A DNA stretch of 64,000 nt from GWB2-37-7 sp942492835. Lineage in GTDB: Bacteria > Bacillota > Clostridia > Lutisporales > Lutisporaceae. Location: positions 2,108,001-2,172,000 of the forward strand of contig OW818645.1 of the NCBI GenBank assembly GCA_942492835.1, written 5' to 3'. Each line of letters begins with the position of its first letter. The first letter of the stretch is position 1. The position numbers were made by a program, and so were the translations under genes. Below are positions 6,170 through 15,209 of this stretch, in pieces. A model generated the notes under the pieces. That model was not told where the DNA came from. It made no database searches and saw only the letters and a list, made by a program, of their open reading frames with translations.

Positions 6170-7357
6170 ATGGAAGAAAAAATGATGATACTAAAAATGC
6201 TACAGGAAGGCAAGCTTACAGCAGAGGAAGCTCAAAAGCTTTTAGAGGCAGTAGGCAATAACACCTCTAGCTCTGAATCAGACATGAAAAAAGCCGAAAG
6301 AAAAATTGAAGAGAAAATGCAAAATCTACAACAAAAAGCTAGTAAGGTTGCCGAGAAGCTTGGCGGCAAATTAAACAGCACCGCAGAAAAGTTTAATTCA
6401 AACCCAGATAAATTTGGAGATGACTTCTCAAAACGTATGGAGGGCTTCGGCAATGATATTGCTGATTCCGCAGTTAAGTTCACAGATAAACTGGTTAACT
6501 ACCTTGGAAACTTCATTGATATAAACAATGATAAGTACCAATACAAGAAGAACTTCATCTTTACAATGCCTGAAAACACTGACATAAAGATTGATACCTG
6601 TAACTTTGCAGTTATCGTTAGTCCTACAGAGGAAAAAGATTTTCTAATTAATTTATATGTAAATACTTCAATACCAAACTTAACTATAGATGAGTATTTT
6701 AAGGCTGAGCAAAACGAAACTGGCTTAAACATAAAAACACAATTTCCAAGCAAAACTTGGGGTAAGATTGAGATAATGGTACCACAGCATTTAAATAATC
6801 TGAATATAATAACAACAAATGGAAAATGTGAGCTAAATGACATATCTGCAAATAGTATAGAATCTAATACTTCAAATGGTAAGATATGTATATGTGATTG
6901 TCAAAGCAAAACTATAGATGCAGTTACCAGTAATGGTAAAATATCAGTCTCCGGCACTGTAGCGGCATTTGCTGAATTGAATACCTCAAATGGCAAGATA
7001 GAGATAGAAGCTTGTAAGTTTGATAAACTTGATTCCAAAACTAGTAATGGTTCAATTGTACTGGAAGGTATAAATAAGATGGCGGCTTCAGAAGCCAACT
7101 ATTCCTTACGAACTTCAAATGGTAAGATTGTCATAGAGCTTGAAAACAGTGAGGTTTTAGGATGCATGATTGATGCTTCAACCTCAGTAGGAAGTATAAA
7201 TGTGGATTTGCCGCAGCTAAATTACTTCATAGATAAGAAGAGCTTCACTATGCAGTCAACAGCTCAAATAAAGAGCACAAATTTTGATAGTGTAACAGAT
7301 AAAATTTTTATAACTGCACATACCTCCAACTCATCAATAGTAATTGATGCAATATAA
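6170..7357 (+). CDS. DUF4097 beta-repeat protein with SHOCT-like N-terminus (YvlB/LiaX-like)
   Basis: A 395-residue protein. Residues 1-30 (MLQEGKLTAEEAQKLLEAV) are a SHOCT-like helical motif as in YvlB and LiaX. Residues 35-105 are a charged, coiled-coil-like stretch. From about 125 the DUF4097 putative adhesin domain forms a right-handed beta solenoid. Six near-regular turns carry the signature T-S/T-N-G-K/S between about residues 214 and 320. There is no signal peptide or membrane helix, so it is either cytoplasmic or exported by an unusual route. Relatives act in cell-envelope stress (Lia-type) responses; by inference this one does too. It is co-transcribed with the DUF2089 regulator and ends at a strong terminator. 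Confidence 0.8.
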   Translation: MEEKMMILKMLQEGKLTAEEAQKLLEAVGNNTSSSESDMKKAERKIEEKMQNLQQKASKVAEKLGGKLNSTAEKFNSNPDKFGDDFSKRMEGFGNDIADSAVKFTDKLVNYLGNFIDINNDKYQYKKNFIFTMPENTDIKIDTCNFAVIVSPTEEKDFLINLYVNTSIPNLTIDEYFKAEQNETGLNIKTQFPSKTWGKIEIMVPQHLNNLNIITTNGKCELNDISANSIESNTSNGKICICDCQSKTIDAVTSNGKISVSGTVAAFAELNTSNGKIEIEACKFDKLDSKTSNGSIVLEGINKMAASEANYSLRTSNGKIVIELENSEVLGCMIDASTSVGSINVDLPQLNYFIDKKSFTMQSTAQIKSTNFDSVTDKIFITAHTSNSSIVIDAI

Positions 7358-7370
7358 TAATCGTGAAATA

Positions 7371-7412
7371 AACAAAGCTCTGAGAGAAACCTCTCAGAGC
7401 TTTGTTTTATTT
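7371..7412. terminator. Bidirectional terminator between convergent operons
   Basis: A 16-bp perfect stem (AACAAAGCTCTGAGAG, 7371-7386 with 7391-7406) with an AAAC loop. T-rich sequence follows on the plus side, overlapping the end of the minus-strand membrane-protein gene. It should end transcripts from both sides. Confidence 0.9.
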
Positions 7413-8048
7413 ATTTTTTCGTAATCCCTTATATAGAAATCCTACACCAAGGAGTACAATCGCCGCTGAAAATAAATAATTTTGATACTCTATAACAAGC
7501 TTAATCATATCAGCATTAACAATACCCAAGACAAATACAAAAGCAATCAAACCTGATACAATAAGTATGGTACCCACTACCAAGGTCCAGCTGCTTTTAT
7601 GTATAAATTCAGTAAAATACATTAGATAAAAGGCTAAGCCTAACAAAATAAAGAAACTCGGCCAAATGTAGCTGCTGTTTAAATTATTATCTAATAATGA
7701 AAATATAGCCAAAGCAGGCAGTATGTATCCCGGAAAAATAAAGCCCAAAATACCCTTTTTGAAGTATAGTCCAAGAAATATTAACCCTAGGATAAGTACA
7801 AACATTTCACCGCCTATTTCAAACTTAAACATCTCTAAATCAGCTAGAAGCATAACTGCACCAGTTAATGTTAGTATTAAACCAAAGGTCAAATGAAGCT
7901 GCTGCTTCCTCACCGAATAGTTATAAAGTAAATATAGTCCCCCTAATATCATAAAAGTGTTTATCATCGATACATTAAAATTCCTTAAGAAGTAAGCCAA
8001 TCCTAAGGAAACCAGTCCTAAGCCTGCTATATAATTGTTATTTTTCAT
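7407..8048 (-). CDS. Polytopic membrane protein of unknown function
   Basis: A 213-residue, very hydrophobic protein with about seven predicted membrane segments (for example residues 5-22, 28-44, 52-70, 80-95, 103-120, 127-145, 155-178 and 188-205, some of them short). Aromatic and basic residues cap several helices, and a basic KGLRKNK tail follows. I do not recognise a named family. Such proteins are common next to DUF4097 or LiaF-like genes. Ribosome binding site AGGAGG supports the start. It lies 12 nt downstream of the cvpA-like gene, in a three-gene membrane operon. Confidence 0.6.
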   Translation of the reverse strand: MKNNNYIAGLGLVSLGLAYFLRNFNVSMINTFMILGGLYLLYNYSVRKQQLHLTFGLILTLTGAVMLLADLEMFKFEIGGEMFVLILGLIFLGLYFKKGILGFIFPGYILPALAIFSLLDNNLNSSYIWPSFFILLGLAFYLMYFTEFIHKSSWTLVVGTILIVSGLIAFVFVLGIVNADMIKLVIEYQNYLFSAAIVLLGVGFLYKGLRKNK

Positions 8049-8060
8049 TTAGTTGTCCTC

Positions 8061-8690
8061 CTATCTCTTTACTAATTCTATGGCAGAGTTCCATATCCAG
8101 CCCAAAATAAAGTTATAAGAATATAAGTATTTCGCCAATATCGAGGTTTGAAGTGCATCCTTTAAGCCTTGCCACGGTATTATATTTGATGTTGGTGTAA
8201 TTACAGCAAATACCATAAGCAATATAAATACCATCTTTATGAGTCCTATTGTGCCACCTCCAAGTTTGTTTATCTCGTTTAAAACAGGCATTTTGGTTGC
8301 ACCCTTTACATATCCTTCTACCACATACAATACAATTCTAACAACAAAGTAAATAGTTATAATTGAAATAATATTTATAATAGCTATGCTTAAAAAGGTT
8401 TGAATGTCCTCTACAAAATAATCGCTATAGAAGGTTGTCATATTACCACCTGGCATTAAGCTTGTGACCCCATTTAACAGCTTCTTTTCTACCATATAAT
8501 TAGTTAAAACATCTTTTAATGATGTTTTTGTCAGAAGAAGCATTGCCAAGGCATTATAATATGTTTTAGCAACCACTATGGATATAATCATACATGCAAC
8601 ACTGGTTATAGATGCTACAAAGCCTCTTGCAGCTCCTGAAATAACCCCTACACAAATTAGCCCTATAATTACAATATCAATCCAATTCAT
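8061..8690 (-). CDS. CvpA family membrane protein
   Basis: A 209-residue protein. The N-terminal MNWIDIVIIGLICVGVISGA, then ARGF, is the typical opening of CvpA proteins (NWID...G...RGF). Four membrane segments follow (about 4-22, 28-48, 95-118, 140-165). CvpA in Escherichia coli is linked to colicin V production and bile/envelope stress, and clostridial homologues have no proven role. Ribosome binding site AGGAGGT supports ATG at 8690. Co-directional with genes on both sides at gaps of 10-12 nt. Confidence 0.85.
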   Translation of the reverse strand: MNWIDIVIIGLICVGVISGAARGFVASITSVACMIISIVVAKTYYNALAMLLLTKTSLKDVLTNYMVEKKLLNGVTSLMPGGNMTTFYSDYFVEDIQTFLSIAIINIISIITIYFVVRIVLYVVEGYVKGATKMPVLNEINKLGGGTIGLIKMVFILLMVFAVITPTSNIIPWQGLKDALQTSILAKYLYSYNFILGWIWNSAIELVKR

Positions 8691-8700
8691 AATTAACCTC

Positions 8701-9792
8701 CTATTTATAATTGAGTTTCTGAATCAGTCTATCTGATGTCAATATTATATTTGAATCACCTGTAAAGTGAACACTGTTTATACTTGGTATTGATTTATAC
8801 TCCGCTCTAGCTTTACCTTTCAAATCACATATCAGAAGCTTTTCTTTATAATATAATATATAATTTCCAGCTCCTACTATTATGCCTTTGGGCTCTGTTT
8901 TAGACTCAAACTTTCCTATTTCCTTTAGTTTTATGTCATAGGACATAACGTCAAAACCCCATCTGCTTCTCACTACCGCTACTACTCCACTATCATTAAT
9001 ATCGGCACTGTAAATCGTCTTATTAAGCTCAAGCTTACTTTGTTTTTTACTTTCTCCCTGATACTTATATATGGTTTTTTCGCCAATAGCAAGCAATGCA
9101 TTATCCTTACTGTACCCTATCATAGGTATAATTTGATTTTCAAAGTTATCTGACCAAACCATTGTTCCTTTTAGATCAAAAGTAATAAGCTTAGTCTTTA
9201 TGGTCTTAGAGGCTACATCTAAAATGCTAATACTGTTCTCCCCATCTCCAGATGCAAAAGCTAATATTGCTGAGTTCTCTAGCATAGCACTTCCCTCATC
9301 AATACCTTTACTGCTTAAAATCTTTATTTTTGCTCCCCCTGTATTTATGAAATCAATCAATAAATCTCCATTTTTATCTATATAAAGTTCATTTACCTCA
9401 CCTTCTAGCTGTTTATCCCAAAGTAACTTACCCGCCTTTGTTATGTAGTATAGCTTTTTACCATTATCGAGTATATATAATCCTTCTCTTGAAGGTCTCA
9501 TAAGCACTACTTTTCCAACAAGAGCTCTACTCCATACAGTATCCCCCTTAAAGTTTCTTGCCTTAACTACAGTCCCCGCAGCCTCAACAAGCAGCTCATC
9601 CACATTACAGACATCACTGGTCTTATCCACCGCCTCCAACTGTCCCTCAAGGGCAATACTTTTTAGAGACTTATATGCACCTTTACTATTACCTGACTTT
9701 ATATTGTTAACATATATCAATACTGCCATAAGTAAAAGTATAATCAGTAACAAAACGCCTACTCTCTTTATGCCAAAGTTCCCCTTTTTCAA
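8701..9792 (-). CDS. Membrane-anchored beta-propeller protein (DUF5711/PQQ-like)
   Basis: About 363 residues. After a short basic N-terminus one membrane helix (about residues 10-30, VLLLIILLLMAVLIYV) anchors a large outer domain. That domain is made of repeating beta blades with the spacing seen in PQQ-like propellers (GDTVWSRAL, GKLLWDKQL, GTMVWSDNF). This matches proteins annotated DUF5711. No enzyme residues are evident; a scaffold or sensing role is the safest inference. The TTG at 9792 lies 6 nt after GAGGTG and is preferred over the in-frame TTG at 9822. First gene of the cluster with cvpA-like and the polytopic protein. Confidence 0.7.
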   Translation of the reverse strand: MKKGNFGIKRVGVLLLIILLLMAVLIYVNNIKSGNSKGAYKSLKSIALEGQLEAVDKTSDVCNVDELLVEAAGTVVKARNFKGDTVWSRALVGKVVLMRPSREGLYILDNGKKLYYITKAGKLLWDKQLEGEVNELYIDKNGDLLIDFINTGGAKIKILSSKGIDEGSAMLENSAILAFASGDGENSISILDVASKTIKTKLITFDLKGTMVWSDNFENQIIPMIGYSKDNALLAIGEKTIYKYQGESKKQSKLELNKTIYSADINDSGVVAVVRSRWGFDVMSYDIKLKEIGKFESKTEPKGIIVGAGNYILYYKEKLLICDLKGKARAEYKSIPSINSVHFTGDSNIILTSDRLIQKLNYK

Positions 9793-10087
9793 TAATAACA
9801 CCTCACATAGTAAATACGACAAAATCTTAAATTTGTTTCAAAGCAAACAGGTTTTACCAAATATTCATGTCTAATTTGATTATAACATTATATATAACCT
9901 TTTCTATACCCTTTGTCAAATATTTCAAGGTGTTGTAGCACCTTAATAACTGAGTGAATACTACTATATATACTTTTCGCAGCATATCTATAAGTATGGA
10001 ATATGTATAACACTATTTTATATTCTTTGTATCTGACAAGCCTATATGGGTAATAATTAGATAAAGTTTATTTTTAAGGAGTTATTT
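9793..10087. promoter_or_regulatory. Divergent promoter region, no gene
   Basis: AT-rich gap between the DUF5711 gene (minus) and yyaC (plus). A small hairpin (AAGGTG/CACCTT, 9927-9944) without a T run is present. AAGGAG at 10077-10082 is the yyaC ribosome binding site. I could not assign a promoter with confidence. Confidence 0.4.
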
Positions 10088-10702
10088 ATGTTAAATAATA
10101 AGTTTGAAAAATCCATTGATATAAATAAACAGTTTGCTTTTTCATATTTTACTGCTTATTTTGAAGAATGCTTTAACAAGCTTTATTCAGACAATCATAA
10201 GGATATTGTTTTTATCTGTGTTGGTACTGACCGTGCCACAGGAGATTGCCTTGGTCCATTGATTGGGTATAAGCTAATAGAAATGTCCTACAGTAATGTA
10301 CACGTACTAGGTACTCTTGAAAATCCTGTTCATGCAAAGAACCTTGAGGTTCAACTGCAAGAGCTTAAAAATTATAGCAATCCTTTTATTATTGCTATAG
10401 ATGCTTCCTTAGGCAAGTTTGAAAGAATTGGTTTTGTCAATATTAAGGAAGGTCCTCTATCCCCGGGTTCAGGTGTAAATAAAGCGCTCCCACAGGTGGG
10501 AGATATGCACATTACTGGTATAGTAAATATGAGCGGATTTATGGAGATAATGGTACTCCAGAACACAAGATTAAGCATTGTTATGAACATGGCAAATATT
10601 ATAGCCAAGGGTATTAAATATAACATGTGGAAATTTCATAACTTTCAAATCAAAAGCCCAAATATATATCCCGCTGAATACGCAGATAATAATTTGAATT
10701 GA
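10088..10702 (+). CDS. yyaC: Spore protease YyaC (DUF1256)
   Basis: A 204-residue protein of the YyaC family, related in fold to germination protease Gpr and hydrogenase maturation proteases. The phosphorylase/hydrolase-like core shows VGTDRATGDCLGPLIG (about residues 47-62), GTLENPVHAKN and IAIDASLG, with acidic residues placed as in the family. The GSGVNKALPQVGD loop also fits. In Bacillus subtilis yyaC lies close to oriC and is expressed in sporulation. Its substrate is not known. Monocistronic, with a good AAGGAG ribosome binding site and an intrinsic terminator at 10714-10750. Confidence 0.88.
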   Translation: MLNNKFEKSIDINKQFAFSYFTAYFEECFNKLYSDNHKDIVFICVGTDRATGDCLGPLIGYKLIEMSYSNVHVLGTLENPVHAKNLEVQLQELKNYSNPFIIAIDASLGKFERIGFVNIKEGPLSPGSGVNKALPQVGDMHITGIVNMSGFMEIMVLQNTRLSIVMNMANIIAKGIKYNMWKFHNFQIKSPNIYPAEYADNNLN

Positions 10703-10713
10703 TATAAATCAAA

Positions 10714-10752
10714 GGAAGTACAGCTCATTTACATGCTGTACTTCCTATTTTA
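10714..10752 (+). terminator. Terminator of yyaC
   Basis: An 11-bp perfect stem (GGAAGTACAGC, 10714-10724 with 10735-10745), a 10-nt loop and a TATTTTAATT tail. Confidence 0.88.
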
Positions 10753-10846
10753 ATTCTTATCCCCTCTATGGATATTTGATATAATGTTTGCTACAATTGG
10801 AAATAGTAACTATATGAAAATCAGCTTCATGCAAGGAGTGCGAAAG

Positions 10847-11911
10847 ATGTCCATAATAAACCTAAAGTTAAAAAATAACAGCTATGATATATATGTACAG
10901 CAAGGCTTACTACAGCATATAGGCAAGCTTATTTCAACTTGGTATAAGGGTAAAAACATAACAGTAATAACAGACACCAACGTAGATATACTCTATGGTG
11001 AGAAGCTTTCCTACTCTCTTAAACAGTATGATTATAAAGTCAACAGAATAGTTGTTACGCCCGGCGAGCAAAGCAAATCTATAAATACATTAAACAATAT
11101 TTATAATCAATTGACTGAGCATGGTATAACAAGAGATAGCCTTATTGTTGCTTTTGGCGGAGGTGTAATAGGTGATCTGACAGGATTTGCAGCAGCCACC
11201 TATTTAAGAGGTGTGTCCTACGTTCAAATCCCTACTACCGTAATGTCACAGCTTGACAGTAGTATAGGTGGAAAAACCGCAGTTAATATTGAAGCAGGAA
11301 AGAACTTGGCAGGCTGTTTTTACCAGCCTAAGGCAGTATATATAGATACTCTTCTACTCGAAACACTACCCGATAGATTTTTTTCTGATGGACTTGCTGA
11401 AGCTGTTAAATATGGAGCTATCAAGGACATTGAGCTTTTTAATATACTAAATAATATGAAATCTCTAAGTGATATTAAAGATAATATAAATGAAATTATA
11501 TATCGATGCGCAAGCATAAAATGTGAAATAGTTAGTACCGATGAACTTGACAGAGGCAAGCGAATGCTACTAAACTTTGGACATACTATAGGTCATGGAA
11601 TAGAGAAGCTTTATGACTATAAAGTCTATACTCACGGAGAAGCTATCAGCTTAGGAATCCGTATTGTTACAAAGAACAGTGAAAATATGGGACTTACAGC
11701 AAAAGGCTCTACCAAAGCTATAACAGAGCTCCTAGCCAAATGTCGCCTTCCTATAACTCATGATAAAATGGATAAAGACAAACTGCTTCAGATAATAAAA
11801 ACTGATAAAAAGTCTGAGGAAGCCTTTATAAATCTTATATTGTTAAAAGAATTAGGATTTGCTTATATATATAAAGCTTCTAAGAGTGACTTAGTTAATT
11901 TTATAAAATAA
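10847..11911 (+). CDS. aroB: 3-dehydroquinate synthase
   Basis: A 354-residue cytoplasmic enzyme that converts DAHP to 3-dehydroquinate in the shikimate pathway, using NAD and a divalent metal. Signature blocks are ITDTNVD, PGEQSKS, FGGGVIGDLTGFAA, then PTTVMSQLDSSIGGKTAVN, and the metal-binding FGHTIGHGIE and THGEA. ATG at 10847 follows AAGGAGTG; the longer in-frame ATG at 10784 adds 21 residues not found in the family. First gene of aroB-aroA-aroC-aroE, 19 nt before aroA. Confidence 0.97.
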   Translation: MSIINLKLKNNSYDIYVQQGLLQHIGKLISTWYKGKNITVITDTNVDILYGEKLSYSLKQYDYKVNRIVVTPGEQSKSINTLNNIYNQLTEHGITRDSLIVAFGGGVIGDLTGFAAATYLRGVSYVQIPTTVMSQLDSSIGGKTAVNIEAGKNLAGCFYQPKAVYIDTLLLETLPDRFFSDGLAEAVKYGAIKDIELFNILNNMKSLSDIKDNINEIIYRCASIKCEIVSTDELDRGKRMLLNFGHTIGHGIEKLYDYKVYTHGEAISLGIRIVTKNSENMGLTAKGSTKAITELLAKCRLPITHDKMDKDKLLQIIKTDKKSEEAFINLILLKELGFAYIYKASKSDLVNFIK

Positions 11912-11930
11912 TATAATCGGAGTAAATTTT

Positions 11931-13202
11931 ATGAGAGAAATAAAGATTATACCCACTTCCCTAAATGGAGCCATAGACATACCCTCCTCCAAGAGTTTAT
12001 GTCACCGCGCTATCATAGCCGCAGCTTTGGCAGAAGGTACTAGTATCATAAACAATATAGTTCTTTCCGAGGACATTTTAGCTACTATTAATGCTGTACA
12101 AGCCTTAGGTGCTAAAGTTATCATCGGTAAAGATAAAGCTATTGTTACTGGTACAAGCTTTCAGAATATCCAAAGTAGCACCATAGACTGTAAGGAATCA
12201 GGCTCTACACTCAGGTTTATAATTCCCTTAGGGTTGCTTGCAGGCTGTGAGATACGTTATATAGGCAGTGGGAATCTCTGCAATCGTCCCTTAGACCCCT
12301 ACATAGAGATTTTTAAGGAGCAAGGGATTAAATTTTCTTCGCCAAAACTGTCCATGAACATAGAAGGCGAGCTAAAACATGGTGACTTTTTACTAAAAGG
12401 AAGTATTAGCTCACAGTTTATAACTGGCTTAATGTTTGCCCTCCCGATGATTCAAGGTGACTCTACAATATATATAATAGATGCTTTGGAATCTAAAGCA
12501 TATGTAGATTTAACTTTAGATACCTTAAAAAGCTTTGGAATACATATTGAGAATAATAACTACAGAAGCTTTTTTATAAAAGGCTTTCAGCACTATAAAG
12601 CTATTTCCTATACTGTGGAGGGAGATTATTCTCAAGCTGCCTTTTGGATAGCTGCTGGATTGTTAGGAGAAGAAGTTATATGCAATAGCCTAAGCAATGA
12701 TAGCAAGCAAAGTGATAAAGCTTTTATTGATATAATGATAAAATGTGGTGGACAAATCAAAATCAATAAGAGTTCAATAACAGCATCAAAATCTCAGCTT
12801 AACGCCTTTGATGCAGATGTTTCACAGTATCCTGACATAGCTCCAATTCTAGCTGTGGTTGCCGCTTTATCAAATGGCACTAGCCACATTACAGGAGCCT
12901 CTAGGCTTAGAATTAAAGAATGTGATAGATTAATAGCGATTTCTACTGAGCTGAATAAACTAGGAGCAGAGGTTTATGAAAACGAAGACAATCTTGTTAT
13001 AGTAGGTAAGAAATGTCTAAAGGGTGGCGAGGTTGACAGCTGGGGTGACCATAGAATTGCAATGGCACTTAGTATTGCATCGTTAAGATGCACTAATCCT
13101 ATTACTATTAATAATAGCAGTGTAGTTTCCAAATCCTATCCCTGTTTTTTTAAAGATTTTATTAAACTCGGAGGTATTATAAATGAGCGGAGTTTGGGGT
13201 AA
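11931..13202 (+). CDS. aroA: 3-phosphoshikimate 1-carboxyvinyltransferase (EPSP synthase)
   Basis: A 423-residue enzyme that joins phosphoenolpyruvate to shikimate-3-phosphate, the penultimate pathway step before aroC. Visible motifs are SSKSLCHRAIIAAALA near residue 20, ESGSTLRF near 88, QFITGLMFALP near 160, GDYSQAAFW near 230 and the C-terminal WGDHRIAMALSIA. The presence of LCNRPLDPY (family LxxRPm) supports normal activity. It overlaps the start of aroC by 20 nt, indicating translational coupling. Confidence 0.97.
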   Translation: MREIKIIPTSLNGAIDIPSSKSLCHRAIIAAALAEGTSIINNIVLSEDILATINAVQALGAKVIIGKDKAIVTGTSFQNIQSSTIDCKESGSTLRFIIPLGLLAGCEIRYIGSGNLCNRPLDPYIEIFKEQGIKFSSPKLSMNIEGELKHGDFLLKGSISSQFITGLMFALPMIQGDSTIYIIDALESKAYVDLTLDTLKSFGIHIENNNYRSFFIKGFQHYKAISYTVEGDYSQAAFWIAAGLLGEEVICNSLSNDSKQSDKAFIDIMIKCGGQIKINKSSITASKSQLNAFDADVSQYPDIAPILAVVAALSNGTSHITGASRLRIKECDRLIAISTELNKLGAEVYENEDNLVIVGKKCLKGGEVDSWGDHRIAMALSIASLRCTNPITINNSSVVSKSYPCFFKDFIKLGGIINERSLG

Positions 13203-14256
13203 AAAAATTAAATATTCTATTTTTGGTGAATCTCATGGAGTAAGCATAGGCATCATAATAGATGGACTCCCTGCTGGAATCAAGCTAGATTTTGATATGA
13301 TTGAAGCAGAAATGACTAGAAGACAACCTGGAAAGACTAATATAGCTACAAGTAGAACAGAAGCGGATCAGTTTCAAATTTTAAGTGGAATTTTCAATGG
13401 CTATACCACAAGTGCGCCTCTCTGTGTCACAATAGAAAATACAAATCAACATTCAAAGGATTATGAAAAAGCAAAGGAGCTTTTAAGACCCGGACACGCA
13501 GACTATACTGCCTATGTAAAAAGCAAAGGATATAATGACTATAGGGGCGGTGGGCATTTTTCAGGAAGGCTTACTGCACCTATTGTGTTCGCAGGAGCAA
13601 TTGCAAAGCAGCTTTTAGCCACACATAACATAAAGATAGCAAGCCACATTTACAAAATCGGAACAAAAATGGATATAGCCTTTAAGGATGTTAATTTAGA
13701 TGATACTCTGATTGACTCTCTTTTAAAATCTGACTTCCCTACTCTAGAGCCTTCTACAAAAGAAGAAATGATAGATATAATTACTGCTGCTAAATCCTCT
13801 GGTGATTCTATTGGTGGAATAATTGAAGCTGTGGCTATTAATTTACCCGCGGGTATTGGCTCACCATTCTTTGACTCTATAGAAAGCAGTGTATCACATC
13901 TAGTATTTTCTATTCCAGGTGTTAAGGGTATAGAATTTGGCGATGGCTTTGATATAGCTGAAATGAAGGGATCAGAAGCCAACGACCAATATTATGTAAA
14001 CAATGGCAATATTGCCGCTTACTCAAATCACAACGGTGGAATACTTGGCGGAATTACTAATGGAATGCCACTAGTATTTAGAGCTGCCTTTAAACCAACT
14101 CCATCAATTGCATTACCTCAAAAAACTATAAACATTGTGACTATGGAAGATGCTGCTATTAACTTAGAAGGCAGACATGATCCTTGCATAGTGCCAAGAG
14201 CTATACCTGTGATTGAAGCAGTTACTGCAATGGGTATACTAGAACATATTATATAA
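13183..14256 (+). CDS. aroC: Chorismate synthase
   Basis: A 357-residue FMN-dependent enzyme making chorismate, the branch point to aromatic amino acids and folate. Signatures present: FGESHG at the N-terminus, RRQPG, RPGHADYT, YRGGGHFSGRLTAP and the C-terminal GRHDPCIVPRAIPV. The start at 13183 follows CTCGGAGG and lies inside the aroA 3' end. It is followed 25 nt later by aroE. Confidence 0.97.
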   Translation: MSGVWGKKIKYSIFGESHGVSIGIIIDGLPAGIKLDFDMIEAEMTRRQPGKTNIATSRTEADQFQILSGIFNGYTTSAPLCVTIENTNQHSKDYEKAKELLRPGHADYTAYVKSKGYNDYRGGGHFSGRLTAPIVFAGAIAKQLLATHNIKIASHIYKIGTKMDIAFKDVNLDDTLIDSLLKSDFPTLEPSTKEEMIDIITAAKSSGDSIGGIIEAVAINLPAGIGSPFFDSIESSVSHLVFSIPGVKGIEFGDGFDIAEMKGSEANDQYYVNNGNIAAYSNHNGGILGGITNGMPLVFRAAFKPTPSIALPQKTINIVTMEDAAINLEGRHDPCIVPRAIPVIEAVTAMGILEHII

Positions 14257-14281
14257 ACAACTCATCAAGGAGGATATAGAT

Positions 14282-15097
14282 ATGAAGGTTTTTGGATTGT
14301 TTGGGGAAAAGCTTTCACACAGTCTTTCTCCCGAAATACATAATATGCTATATGAAGCTTTAAACATCAATGCTTCATATAGTCTTTTTCAAATACAGCC
14401 ACATATGTTGAAGGACGCTGTACAAGGTATCAGAGCACTAAACATAAATGGTGTTAACGTTACAATACCATATAAGCTCAAGGTTATAGAATACCTTGAT
14501 AGCATTTCTAATGAAGCATTACGAATTGGTGCCGTAAATACAATATTCAACAATGAAAACCACCTTATAGGCTTTAATACAGATTATACAGGCTTTGGTA
14601 AAATGCTTGACAAACATTCCATTAGTGTACAAAATAAAACTGCTGTAATTATCGGAAGTGGCGGTGCTGCAAAATCTGTAGCAACTTACTTAGAAGACAA
14701 TGGCACTTCAGATATTCACATTGTTAGCAGAGATCCATCAAATGTACTGTCCTTTGATAGATCTAAATACAACATAATAGATTATAATCAACTTAAGCAA
14801 ATCAAACACTCCGATCTGCTTGTAAACTGTACTCCCTGCGGTATGTTCCCTAACGTAGATTTCTCACCTATAGAAGAAGCTATGATATCAAGCTTCGGAG
14901 CAATTGTAGATTTAATATACAATCCCTCAGAGACCTTACTAATGAAATATGCAAAAACAAACAACATCTTAGCAATTAATGGCTTATATATGCTAGTAGC
15001 ACAAGCCTCAGTAGCTGTTGAGCTATGGACTAGAAAGACGATTGATAATATGATAATCGACAATATATATCAACGACTCAAGAAATCATTTATATAA
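14282..15097 (+). CDS. aroE: Shikimate dehydrogenase
   Basis: A 271-residue NADPH-dependent enzyme reducing 3-dehydroshikimate to shikimate. Substrate-binding motifs SHSLSPEIHN (about 12-21) and GVNVTIPYK with the catalytic lysine (about 59-67) are intact. NTDYTGF carries the conserved aspartate, and IIGSGGAAKSVA is the nucleotide-binding loop. The C-terminal GLYMLVAQA helix is typical. AAGGAGGATATAGAT precedes the ATG. Last gene of the operon. The other shikimate genes (DAHP synthase, dehydroquinase, shikimate kinase) are not in this window. Confidence 0.96.
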   Translation: MKVFGLFGEKLSHSLSPEIHNMLYEALNINASYSLFQIQPHMLKDAVQGIRALNINGVNVTIPYKLKVIEYLDSISNEALRIGAVNTIFNNENHLIGFNTDYTGFGKMLDKHSISVQNKTAVIIGSGGAAKSVATYLEDNGTSDIHIVSRDPSNVLSFDRSKYNIIDYNQLKQIKHSDLLVNCTPCGMFPNVDFSPIEEAMISSFGAIVDLIYNPSETLLMKYAKTNNILAINGLYMLVAQASVAVELWTRKTIDNMIIDNIYQRLKKSFI

Positions 15098-15209
15098 CAT
15101 ATATATGTTTCATCATAATAAAATCATATACTTATATAATTTACTATTGGATTATTGTAATAATTGTCCTATAATGAGAATATAGATAAATTTATAAGGC
15201 GGTGTTATT

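Noticed and set aside
9927..9944. AAGGTG/CACCTT hairpin upstream of yyaC as a terminator
   Set aside because: The stem is short, has no T run and lies upstream of both divergent genes.
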